Origin: CALNXN01 sp942490645
GTDB taxonomy: Bacteria; Pseudomonadota; Alphaproteobacteria; Rhodobacterales; Rhodobacteraceae
NCBI GenBank assembly: GCA_942490645.1
Contig: CALNXN010000005.1
Coordinates: 1-64,000 of the forward strand
DNA length: 64,000 bases
Direction of reading: 5' to 3'
The position numbers were made by a program, and so were the translations under genes. Below the pieces are notes generated by a model. The model was not told the DNA's origin and did no database searches. It worked only from the letters and a program-made list of their open reading frames with translations. This document shows positions 18,078 to 26,479 of the stretch, piece after piece (the first letter of the stretch is position 1; each line of letters starts with the position of its first letter).

Positions 18078-19745
18078 TCAAAGTATTCCGGGCAAATTCA
18101 ATCCGTTCTCTCGCGCGCAGTCCAGTGCGATCTCGTATCCCGCGTCCGCATGGCGCATTACACCGGTTGCCGGATCGTTCCACAAGACCCGCGCAATCCG
18201 CTCATCCGCCTCCTGAGTACCATCACAACATATGACCATGCCCGAATGCTGGGAGAACCCCATGCCCACGCCACCGCCGTGATGCAATGACACCCATGTC
18301 GCGCCGCTGGCCGTGTTCAAGAGCGCGTTCAACAAGGGCCAGTCACTGACCGCATCAGACCCGTCTTTCATGCTTTCAGTTTCGCGGTTCGGCGAGGCAA
18401 CGGAACCTGAATCGAGATGATCACGGCCGATTACAACGGGTGCCTTCAGCTCACCGGTGCGTACCATTTCATTGAAGGCCAGACCCAGCCTGTCGCGTTG
18501 GCCCAGCCCCACCCAGCAAATACGCGCAGGCAACCCTTGAAATGAAATCCGCTCGCGCGCCATGTCGAGCCACTTGTGAAGGTGTGGATCATCGGGGATC
18601 AGCTCTTTGACCTTTTGATCGGTCTTGTAGATGTCTTCGGGATCGCCTGACAAAGCGCACCACCGGAACGGACCCACGCCTCTGCAAAAGAGGGGCCGGA
18701 TATAGGCGGGCACGAACCCCGGAAAGGCAAAGGCGTTTTCCAGTCCCTCCTCAAGTGCCACCTGCCGGATGTTGTTGCCGTAATCCAACGTTGGCACACC
18801 CGCGTTCCAGAAATCGACCATCGCAGCCACATGGGTTTTCATGCTCGCGCGGGCGGCCTTTTCGACCGCTTTTGGATCGCTTTCGCGCTTGGCTTTCCAT
18901 TCGCCCATTGTCCAACCCTGTGGCAGATATCCGTTCAGCGGGTCATGTGCGGAGGTTTGATCGGTCACGATATCGGGCCGGACGCCGCGCCGCACCAACT
19001 CAGGAAAGACATCTGCGGCATTACCCAGCAATCCGACTGATTTCGCCTCGCCCGCCTTCGTCCAGCGATCGATCATATCGAGCGCTTCATCCAGCGTGTC
19101 GGCTTTTTCATCCACGTATTTTGTGCGCAAGCGAAAATCGATGGAGTCCGGGTTGCATTCCACCGCCAAACAGCAAGCGCCCGCCATAACCGCTGCCAGA
19201 GGCTGCGCACCACCCATGCCGCCCAAGCCTCCGGTTAGGATCCATCGACCTTTGAGATTGCCGTCATAGTGTTGACGTCCCGCTTCGACGAATGTCTCAT
19301 ATGTGCCCTGAACGATGCCTTGCGTGCCGATGTAAATCCACGAACCGGCCGTCATCTGGCCGTACATCGCCAGCCCGCGTTTATCGAGTTCGTTGAAGTG
19401 GTCCCAGTTTGCCCAATGCGGCACCAGATTGCTATTTGCGATCAAGACGCGCGGCGCATTTTCGTGGGTTTTGAAAACGCCCACAGGTTTGCCGGATTGC
19501 ACCAGCAGGGTCTCATCGCCCTCCAGATCGGTCAACGCCGCAACGATGCGGTCAAAGTCCTTCCATGTGCGCGCGGCCCGCCCGATGCCGCCGTAGACCA
19601 CCAGTTCATGTGGGTTCTCGGCCACGTCCGGGTGTAGGTTGTTCATCAACATGCGCAGGGGCGCTTCGGTCAGCCAACTTTTGGCCGTCAGCTGCGTTCC
19701 GGTGGGCGGAAATACGTCTCGGATGTTGTGGCGCGGGTCGGTCAT
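18078..19745 (-). CDS. hutU: Urocanate hydratase
   Basis: HutU converts urocanate to 4-imidazolone-5-propionate with tightly bound NAD. The 555-residue product is full length and carries the family blocks LIANSNLVPHWANW, QGTYETFVEAGRQHY, GGLGGMGGAQPLA and the catalytic-Cys region GPFRWCALSGDP. The ATG at 19745 gives the conserved N-terminus TDPRHNIRD..PTGTQLTAKSW. An earlier in-frame ATG adds residues unlike the family. Its start overlaps the hutG stop (ATGA). The gene order hutI-H-G-U is consistent with one transcript from the 23.3 kb promoter. Confidence 0.96.
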   Translation of the reverse strand: MTDPRHNIRDVFPPTGTQLTAKSWLTEAPLRMLMNNLHPDVAENPHELVVYGGIGRAARTWKDFDRIVAALTDLEGDETLLVQSGKPVGVFKTHENAPRVLIANSNLVPHWANWDHFNELDKRGLAMYGQMTAGSWIYIGTQGIVQGTYETFVEAGRQHYDGNLKGRWILTGGLGGMGGAQPLAAVMAGACCLAVECNPDSIDFRLRTKYVDEKADTLDEALDMIDRWTKAGEAKSVGLLGNAADVFPELVRRGVRPDIVTDQTSAHDPLNGYLPQGWTMGEWKAKRESDPKAVEKAARASMKTHVAAMVDFWNAGVPTLDYGNNIRQVALEEGLENAFAFPGFVPAYIRPLFCRGVGPFRWCALSGDPEDIYKTDQKVKELIPDDPHLHKWLDMARERISFQGLPARICWVGLGQRDRLGLAFNEMVRTGELKAPVVIGRDHLDSGSVASPNRETESMKDGSDAVSDWPLLNALLNTASGATWVSLHHGGGVGMGFSQHSGMVICCDGTQEADERIARVLWNDPATGVMRHADAGYEIALDCARENGLNLPGIL

Positions 19746-20533
19746 GCGGGTCTCCATTCCATCAATGTACGCAGTATATCGGCCAATTGAACGCGCAGCT
19801 CGTTCGCGCGCGATGGGATCAGATCCCAAGGCGGGGCTTCAGTCATGTAGGTCGATTGGGCCAGTTCCATCTGGATCGCGTGCCAGCCATCCAGCGGGCG
19901 CCCGTAGTGGCGCGTTGTCCAACCGCCCTTGAAACGCCCGTTCAAAACAGTGCTGTAGTCCGTGGTCTTGCGACAGATTCGGTACACATGCGCTTCGATC
20001 TCTGCAGCGCAGGTCGTGGTGTCATTCGTACCGATATTGAAATCCGGCAAAACCCCGTCAAACAGAAACGGAATACGCGACCGAATAGAATGACAATCAT
20101 ATAGGACGGCAAACCCGTGTCGCGCCGATACCCGGGCCATCTGCTGCTCTAACGCTGCGTGATACGGCGCGTGGTACAGCACACGACGCCGCTCAACCTC
20201 GTCAGCGTCGGGTTCTGCCCCGTCCTGATAGATCGGGACGCCATCAAAGTCCGTCACAGGGCACAGCCCGGTCGTGTTTTGCCCCGGATAAAGCGATTGC
20301 CCCGAGGGGTCGCGGTTTACGTCAATGACATAGCGGTGAAATCGGGTGCGCACGCTGGAGACATTCTGAACCAACCCGGAATAGAGCGTGTGGATGTTCC
20401 AATCCGTATCAGCCAACGCGCGACCCGTGGCGTTCAAGCGGTCCGAAACATCAGTCGGCAGATCGGTTCCGGTGTGAGGCAGGCCCAGAACCAAGGGGCT
20501 GTCGCCTTCGTGTACTTCAATCGAGACGCTCAC
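19742..20533 (-). CDS. hutG: N-formylglutamate deformylase (amidohydrolase)
   Basis: This HutG hydrolyses N-formylglutamate to glutamate and formate, the last step of the five-enzyme histidine route. The 263-residue product shows LGLPHTGTD, RFHRYVIDVNRDPSG, YDCHSIRSRIPFLFDG and NGRFKGGWTTRHYGRP, characteristic of the FGase family. It is not an arginase-like formiminoglutamase. Both ends overlap neighbours by four bases. Together with hutF on the other strand it defines the HutF-HutG branch. Confidence 0.94.
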   Translation of the reverse strand: MSVSIEVHEGDSPLVLGLPHTGTDLPTDVSDRLNATGRALADTDWNIHTLYSGLVQNVSSVRTRFHRYVIDVNRDPSGQSLYPGQNTTGLCPVTDFDGVPIYQDGAEPDADEVERRRVLYHAPYHAALEQQMARVSARHGFAVLYDCHSIRSRIPFLFDGVLPDFNIGTNDTTTCAAEIEAHVYRICRKTTDYSTVLNGRFKGGWTTRHYGRPLDGWHAIQMELAQSTYMTEAPPWDLIPSRANELRVQLADILRTLMEWRPA

Positions 20534-22053
20534 AGCGTCACCTCGACGCCGGCAGCTTGCGCAAGCTCACCCGAGCAAACCAGATTTGAAGCGCAATTTA
20601 TGTCAGGTGCCAAATACCTGTCCTCAGCAAGCGTGGCGACATGCAAGCGCAGGCACGTCATAACATCTTGCAGCGCGTCTGATGTCTTTAACGGCGCCCG
20701 TGCTTCGACACCTTGCGCCGCACACAAAAGCTCAACCCCCAGAATGACGGACAGATTCTCCAACATACGACCCAGCCGCATCGCCCCATGTGCCGCCATG
20801 CTGACGTGATCTTCCTGATTGGCCGACGTGGGCGTGCTGTCCGTGACACACGGGTTCGCCAGATGTTTGTTCTCGCTCATCAACGCGGCGGTGGTGACTT
20901 CCGCAATCATGAAACCTGAATTCAGCCCCGGATTAGGGGTCAGAAAGGGCGGCAAATCATGGCTAAGGGTTGGGTCCACCATCAAGGCAACCCGACGTTG
21001 CGCAATGGCCCCGACCTCGGCCACGGCCAACGCGATCTGATCGGCGGCAAATCCCACGGGTTCCGCGTGAAAGTTTCCGCCGGACAAGATGGCGCCATCA
21101 GAGATCAGGACGAGCGGGTTGTCGGTCACCGCATTTGCCTCAATCTCGAGCGTTGTGGCCGCCATGCGAATGACATCGAGGGCCGCGCCGAGAACCTGAG
21201 GCTGGCAGCGGATGCAATAGGGATCCTGCACCCGCGTATCATCATCACGGTGGCTTTCTCGAATGGCTGACCCGTCCATGATGCGGCGCATTTCGGATGC
21301 GACGTCAATCTGGCCCCGATGCCCCCGCAGCGCGTGAATTTCCGACCGAAGGGGCGCAGTCGACCCCATGATCGCATCCGTGGTCAACGCAGAAGTCACC
21401 ACCGAAGCGGCCACCATCCGGCGCGCGTCAAAGAGCGCAGCCAAGGCGCAAGCGGTGGAAAACTGCGTGCCGTTGATCAGCCCAAGGCCCTCTTTGGGGC
21501 CAAGCACCAAGGGCTTCAACCCGGCGGCCTTCAATGCCTCAGCGCCAGGCAGTTTCTGACCGTTGAAAACGGCCTCGCCCTCTCCGATCATCGCGGCCGT
21601 CATATGGGCCAGCGGGGCCAGATCACCAGAGGCGCCAACGGACCCTTTTTGCGGAATGACCGGGATAACCCCTTTTTCCAACATCGCCGTGATCTGATCA
21701 ATGACCGCCCAGCGCACACCAGATGCGCCGCGGCCCAGCGACATCATTTTGAGAACCATCATCAACCGGGTCCGCGGCTCGTCCAGCGCGTCGCCCACGC
21801 CACAGCAATGCGACAAGATCAGATTGCGCTGAAGGGTTGCCGTATCGGCAGGCGCGATTTTGCGATTGGCCAGCTTTCCAAATCCAGTGTTGATCCCATA
21901 GACGGCTTCCGATCCATTCGCGGCGGCCGCAACGATTTTTGCAGCGTGATCGACGTCATCACGGGCCGCTTCGTGCAACGAAACTGCGGCATTGCTGCGA
22001 TAGATGCGTTCAAGCACGTCCAGCGTGACGCTACCCGGCACCAACGTCAGCAT
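20530..22053 (-). CDS. hutH: Histidine ammonia-lyase
   Basis: HutH deaminates L-histidine to urocanate using an MIO electrophile made from Ala-Ser-Gly. The 507-residue product has the triad in GSVGASGDLAPLAHM, the active-site Tyr in YGINTGFGKLA, and the QEDHVSMA and DNPLV segments. The ATG at 22053 has GGAGGGG upstream and overlaps the hutI stop by seven bases. Length is normal. A diverged paralogue sits at 26.5 kb. Confidence 0.96.
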   Translation of the reverse strand: MLTLVPGSVTLDVLERIYRSNAAVSLHEAARDDVDHAAKIVAAAANGSEAVYGINTGFGKLANRKIAPADTATLQRNLILSHCCGVGDALDEPRTRLMMVLKMMSLGRGASGVRWAVIDQITAMLEKGVIPVIPQKGSVGASGDLAPLAHMTAAMIGEGEAVFNGQKLPGAEALKAAGLKPLVLGPKEGLGLINGTQFSTACALAALFDARRMVAASVVTSALTTDAIMGSTAPLRSEIHALRGHRGQIDVASEMRRIMDGSAIRESHRDDDTRVQDPYCIRCQPQVLGAALDVIRMAATTLEIEANAVTDNPLVLISDGAILSGGNFHAEPVGFAADQIALAVAEVGAIAQRRVALMVDPTLSHDLPPFLTPNPGLNSGFMIAEVTTAALMSENKHLANPCVTDSTPTSANQEDHVSMAAHGAMRLGRMLENLSVILGVELLCAAQGVEARAPLKTSDALQDVMTCLRLHVATLAEDRYLAPDINCASNLVCSGELAQAAGVEVTL

Positions 22054-23264
22054 GACACCCCTCCAAATATCCGTGCGTGCAAAGGGTTGAACCCGATCCT
22101 GTAGGACAGTTCGGCCGGCGTCTTCACATCCCAAAGACACAGATCAGCCCGCAGACCGGCGCGGACTTGGCCAGCGTCGGGCACACCCAACGCTTTGGCG
22201 GCGTTACGCGTGACCCCAGCGAGCGCCTCTTCCGGCGTCATGCGAAAGAGCGTACAACCCATGTTCATTGCCAACAGCAACGAGGTCAATGGAGAGGAAC
22301 CGGGGTTGCAATCAGTCGCCAACGCCATATCCACACCCGCCGCGCGCAATGCATCGACCGGAGGGGCCTGTGTTTCGCGCAATGTGTAATACGCGCCCGG
22401 CAGCAGCACGGCAACGACGCCGGAACTTGCCATCGCATCAGCATCTTTCGCGTCCGCATATTCCAGATGATCCGCCGAAAGCCCACCTTGCTGTGACACC
22501 AAGCGCGCACCGCCCGTGTGGGACAGTTGCTCTGCATGAAGTTTCACGGGCAAATTCAGCTCTGCAGCGACTTCAAACAGACGTTTAATCTGCGCTGCTG
22601 TGAAGGCGATGCCTTCGCAAAACCCATCAACCGCATCAACCAAACCCTCGGCATGGGCGGCCCGGAGCGTGGGAATACAAACCTCATCCAGATAAGCGTC
22701 ATCCCTGCCCGTAAACTCTGGCGGAACGGCATGCGCGCCCAAAAAGCTGGTTTTGACCCGAACAGGGTAACGGTCCCCCAGCATCCGGGCAGCACGCAGC
22801 ATGTTCAACTCAGCCTCCATGGTCAGCCCGTAGCCGGATTTTATCTCGATCAGGGTCACACCTTCGCGCAGCAAGGCGTTCAAGCGCGGGGCTGCAAGGT
22901 CAACCAGCGTCTCAACTGACGCAGCGCGTGTGGCTTTGACTGTCGACAGAATACCGCCGCCTGCCCGTGCGACATCCTCGTAGCTTGCCCCTTCAAGGCG
23001 CATCTCGAATTCCTCGGCACGGTTGCCACCAAAAACGATATGGGTATGGCAATCAATCAGACCCGGTGTCGCCAAGCGGCCATCACAGTTATGTTGCGGC
23101 AACCCCGCAAAAGTGGATGGCATTTCAGAACCCACACCGACCCAAGCGATCTGACCGTTCTGCACCACAATACCAGCGTCATGAACAAGCCCATATGCCA
23201 TGGTGCCGGGCACCATCGTGGCCACGTGAACATTGGTCAAAGCATAGGCGGATGCGTCGATCAT
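22047..23264 (-). CDS. hutI: Imidazolonepropionase
   Basis: HutI opens the ring of imidazolone propionate to N-formimino-glutamate. The 405-residue metal-dependent amidohydrolase shows the metal site GLIDCHTHIVFGGNR. Further along are EIKSGYGL, FLGAHAVPPEF and the late ATDCNPGSSP, with KLHAEQL as another metal ligand. The ATG at 23264 gives the usual N-terminal length; a longer frame reaches back into hutF on the opposite strand and is not credible. It is the first gene of the minus-strand hut operon, facing hutF across a 75-base promoter gap. Confidence 0.95.
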   Translation of the reverse strand: MIDASAYALTNVHVATMVPGTMAYGLVHDAGIVVQNGQIAWVGVGSEMPSTFAGLPQHNCDGRLATPGLIDCHTHIVFGGNRAEEFEMRLEGASYEDVARAGGGILSTVKATRAASVETLVDLAAPRLNALLREGVTLIEIKSGYGLTMEAELNMLRAARMLGDRYPVRVKTSFLGAHAVPPEFTGRDDAYLDEVCIPTLRAAHAEGLVDAVDGFCEGIAFTAAQIKRLFEVAAELNLPVKLHAEQLSHTGGARLVSQQGGLSADHLEYADAKDADAMASSGVVAVLLPGAYYTLRETQAPPVDALRAAGVDMALATDCNPGSSPLTSLLLAMNMGCTLFRMTPEEALAGVTRNAAKALGVPDAGQVRAGLRADLCLWDVKTPAELSYRIGFNPLHARIFGGVSC

Positions 23265-23316
23265 ATGCGGCTCAACTCTCTCTTGATGCGGCTTCAAATA
23301 TAGTATTAATATTATT

Positions 23317-23328
23317 ATGTCTATACAT
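23317..23328. promoter_or_regulatory. HutC-type operator in the divergent hutI/hutF promoter
   Basis: ATGTCTATACAT is a 10-of-12 palindrome (ATGT-N-TA-N-ACAT), resembling the TGTATA-TACA-type sites bound by HutC repressors. It lies 12 bases before the hutF start in the very AT-rich 23,296-23,330 stretch shared by both operons. Binding there by the hutC product encoded next door would shut both directions. When bound by urocanate, HutC normally releases. The palindrome is seen; the role is inferred from the family. Confidence 0.65.
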
Positions 23329-23339
23329 AAGGAAAGCGG

Positions 23340-24707
23340 ATGCAAACGATCTTTGCCAAGCAGGCTCTGCTCACAGAAGGGTGGTCTCAGTCGGTCAGGA
23401 TCACGCATGACCACGGGCATATTGCAAAGGTCGACATAGCAACCGATCCAAAACCCGGCGACGCGCGCGTTGATACCTTGCTGCCTGCGCCGGGGAACTT
23501 GCATTCGCATAGCTTTCAGCGCGCCATGGCGGGCATGACAGAATACCGCGCCGCCGCGCGCGACAGTTTCTGGACCTGGCGCGCATTGATGTATCAATTC
23601 ATGGACCGGATCACACCCGCACAATACCAAGCCATCGCGGCACAGGTGTTTATGGAGATGCAGGAGGCCGGATATGCCTCAGTGGGCGAATTTCACTACG
23701 TCCACCACCAAATCGGCGGCACGCCTTATGCACAGCTGACCGAGTTGAGCCAACGCGTATTTGAGGCCGCGCTCGAGACCGGCATAGGGCTGACTCATCT
23801 ACCAGTGCTTTACACATACGGTGGCGCCGGAGAAGCGCCCTTGAACGGCGGTCAACAGCGGTTCGGCTGCGATCTTGAGCAATTTCAGACCCTGCTCAGC
23901 CAAGCCCGTACAGATGCCAAAGCGACGCTTCCTGAAGATACCGTCGTCGGCGTGGCACCGCATTCCCTGCGCGCGACACGACCGGCGGATCTGACCGAAC
24001 TGGCCGATCTGGCGAGCACAGTGCCCTTTCACATGCACATCGCCGAACAACCAAAGGAAGTTGACGACGTGCGCGCATGGTTGGGCGCGCGGCCAGTTGA
24101 ATGGCTGTTGGACAACCACGACGTCAACGAACATTGGTGTCTGATCCACGCCTCTCATATGACAGACGCCGAAACCGATGCGTTGGCTGCAAGCGGCGCT
24201 GTGGCAGGCCTTTGCCCTATCACCGAAGCTAACCTTGGCGATGGCCCCTTCAACGGCCCGCGCTTTGCCCAGAAAGGTGGCGCCTTTGGCATAGGCTCGG
24301 ATTCCAATATTCGGATTTCCCTCAACGAAGAGCTTCGGACATTGGAATACGCGCAGCGGATGCGCGATCTTGCCCGCAACGTGATGGGATTGGGCGAAGG
24401 CTCGGTCGGGCAATGGTTATACACAAATGCGGCTATCGGATCGGCTCAGGCCCTTGGACGAAATGCCGGGCGGATCGAAACAGGTGCTTTGGCCGATCTG
24501 GTCGCCATCAATAGTGACGCGCTGCCCCTGATGGCGCTGCGTCACGATCAGTTGCTGGACGGTTGGTGTTTTGCGTCGGGCGATGGGATCGTGACAGACG
24601 TCTGGTCCGCCGGGCGCCACTGCGTGACCAATGGACGCCATTCCAAAAGGCCTGAAATTGAAGCCGCATACAGACATGCCATGAAAGAGCTTGTGGACAG
24701 CCTATGA
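23340..24707 (+). CDS. hutF: Formimidoylglutamate deiminase
   Basis: HutF converts N-formimino-glutamate to N-formylglutamate plus ammonia. The 455-residue amidohydrolase has the metal site LPAPGNLHSHSFQRAMAG, GEFHYVHH, VGVAPHSLRA, HMHIAEQ and the late GIGSDSNIRISL. RBS AAGGAAA precedes the ATG. Its stop overlaps hutC (ATGA). Confidence 0.95.
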   Translation: MQTIFAKQALLTEGWSQSVRITHDHGHIAKVDIATDPKPGDARVDTLLPAPGNLHSHSFQRAMAGMTEYRAAARDSFWTWRALMYQFMDRITPAQYQAIAAQVFMEMQEAGYASVGEFHYVHHQIGGTPYAQLTELSQRVFEAALETGIGLTHLPVLYTYGGAGEAPLNGGQQRFGCDLEQFQTLLSQARTDAKATLPEDTVVGVAPHSLRATRPADLTELADLASTVPFHMHIAEQPKEVDDVRAWLGARPVEWLLDNHDVNEHWCLIHASHMTDAETDALAASGAVAGLCPITEANLGDGPFNGPRFAQKGGAFGIGSDSNIRISLNEELRTLEYAQRMRDLARNVMGLGEGSVGQWLYTNAAIGSAQALGRNAGRIETGALADLVAINSDALPLMALRHDQLLDGWCFASGDGIVTDVWSAGRHCVTNGRHSKRPEIEAAYRHAMKELVDSL

Positions 24708-25408
24708 CGCAACCCGCTCGTCAGACCAGTTTTCAGGACGTAAAAACCGAGGTCATGTCGCGCATCCACAGCCGCGTTTGGCCACAGGGCAGTCTTCTGC
24801 CAACCGAGGTTGAGCTTGCCCAAGAGTTCGGATGCGCGCGGGCCACTGTAAATCGCGCGCTCAGAGAGCTTGCTGAACAGGGGATCGTCGACCGTAAGCG
24901 CAAAAGCGGGACGCGGGTTGTCAAAGACCCCATTCGACAGGCCAAGCTGGAAATCGCCGTTGTGCGTCACACAATTGAAGAGCAGAACGCGACCTATCGC
25001 TATGCGCTGGTGCGCCGCACTGTTGCGGGTGCACCCGACTGGCTGTCCGCCCTGCTTGATCTGCCGCAAAACCATCAGATGCTGCACCTCACCTGCATGC
25101 ATTTCGCCAATGATCAGCCATTCCAATTGGAGGAGCGTTGGATCAATCCGGATGTTGTTCCCGCCGTCTTGCACGCGGATTTTGCCACCAAGGGGCCAAA
25201 CGAATGGCTGCTTCAGGAGGTGCCCTATACCGACGCCGAGATGACATTCTCCGCAGTACTGGCGGATGAACGTACGGCAGATTTTCTGTCCACCACCCCG
25301 GATGCCGCCGTGTTCAGAATGGAGCGGACCACGTGGTTGCAGGGGAAGCCCGTCACCTTCGTGCGCATGACATTCCATCCCGGATACCGCATGCAAACCC
25401 GCTATTGA
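24704..25408 (+). CDS. hutC: GntR-family histidine utilisation repressor
   Basis: The 234-residue product has an N-terminal GntR winged helix (WPQGSLLPTEVELAQEFG, then ATVNRALRELAEQGIVDRK). A C-terminal UTRA effector domain follows, with HFANDQPFQLEERWIN and a TTWLQGKPVTFVRM ending typical of HutC. It should repress the hut operons until urocanate accumulates. It is coupled to hutF and lies close to the palindrome at 23317. Confidence 0.93.
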   Translation: MTQPARQTSFQDVKTEVMSRIHSRVWPQGSLLPTEVELAQEFGCARATVNRALRELAEQGIVDRKRKSGTRVVKDPIRQAKLEIAVVRHTIEEQNATYRYALVRRTVAGAPDWLSALLDLPQNHQMLHLTCMHFANDQPFQLEERWINPDVVPAVLHADFATKGPNEWLLQEVPYTDAEMTFSAVLADERTADFLSTTPDAAVFRMERTTWLQGKPVTFVRMTFHPGYRMQTRY

Positions 25409-25462
25409 AACCTTGCGCACCGGTCACTTCGATGGCTCAATCACCGGCAAAAAGGACTGCCC

Positions 25463-26479
25463 ATGACACCTGAACATACACCCCCTGTCTACGTTGATTT
25501 TCTCAACCGGTTCGATGTCGAAGCCGTGGGCCTGACCGATGCAGACCTGCTGAGCGCCATCGAAGACAGCCTGAGCATGCAAGGCAAAGGTGAAACGGAG
25601 ATCGAGCCCAGAACGCACATCCGTCCGCGCGCAGGCGTCGAAGGCCATTTCAACGTATTGCGCGGCTGGATCGGTGGCAACGTGGACGCGGCGGGCGTCA
25701 AAGTGGTTGGAGACTTCGTCGCCAACTACGAAGAAAACCGCCCCTCCGAATACGGGCTCCTGACGCTGTTTGACCCCCGCAATGGCGCGCCACGTGCCTT
25801 GATCGACGCCACAGGGATCACGGAAATGCGCACCGGCGCCATCACCGCCTTGGGTGCAAAATACCTCGCGCCCAAGGCTCCGAAAATTCTTGCGCATATC
25901 GGGGCGCGTGGCACTGCATATTGGAACGTCCGCCTTTTGTGTGGGCTCTTTGATTTTGAAGAGGTCCGCATCCACTCCCGACGCCCCGAAAGCCGCGCCG
26001 CGTTTGCCGCCAAACTGGAAAAAGATCTCGGGCGAGCGATCACTGTGACCGAAGACTGGCAAAGCTGTCTTGAAGGCGCGGACATCTGCGTCGAAGCCTC
26101 GCGCCTGTCAGAGCCAACCCCGCTCTTCAAAACAGAATGGATCAAGAAGGGCGCGCTGGTCATTCCCTATGGCACGATGTCGTCGGTTGAACTGTCACTG
26201 ACGGACATCATGGACAAGGTCGTGATGGATGATTGGGGCCAGGCACATGGCATGTTCGGCGCCCTGCGCGCGCATGTCGACAGCGGGCGCTTGACGGCCG
26301 AAAACCTGCACGCTGAATTGGGTCAGATCGTTGCAGGCAAGAAACCCGGACGCACAACGGATGATGAGACAATCCTGTTCTGGCACCGTGGGCTGTCATT
26401 ATCAGACATCGCGCTGGGCCATGCCATTCTGACCAAGGCGCAGTCCATGGGAATTGGCCAGCGACTGAGATTTTTCTGA
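25463..26479 (+). CDS. Ornithine cyclodeaminase / mu-crystallin family protein
   Basis: The 338-residue product has the family substrate-binding N-half (MQGKGETEIEPRTHIRP) and GVKVVGDFVANYEEN. LTLFDPRNGAPRALIDAT and the region TEMRTGAITALGAKYLAP follow, then a Rossmann half with ILAHIGARGTAYWNVRLL. Families of this fold act as cyclodeaminases, amino acid or imine dehydrogenases. The glycine-rich loop reads GARGTAYWN rather than the usual GxGxQA, so cofactor binding may be altered. It sits 54 bases after hutC and overlaps the next gene (TGATG). I infer a role with the adjacent ammonia-lyase paralogue; the substrate is unknown. Confidence 0.8.
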   Translation: MTPEHTPPVYVDFLNRFDVEAVGLTDADLLSAIEDSLSMQGKGETEIEPRTHIRPRAGVEGHFNVLRGWIGGNVDAAGVKVVGDFVANYEENRPSEYGLLTLFDPRNGAPRALIDATGITEMRTGAITALGAKYLAPKAPKILAHIGARGTAYWNVRLLCGLFDFEEVRIHSRRPESRAAFAAKLEKDLGRAITVTEDWQSCLEGADICVEASRLSEPTPLFKTEWIKKGALVIPYGTMSSVELSLTDIMDKVVMDDWGQAHGMFGALRAHVDSGRLTAENLHAELGQIVAGKKPGRTTDDETILFWHRGLSLSDIALGHAILTKAQSMGIGQRLRFF

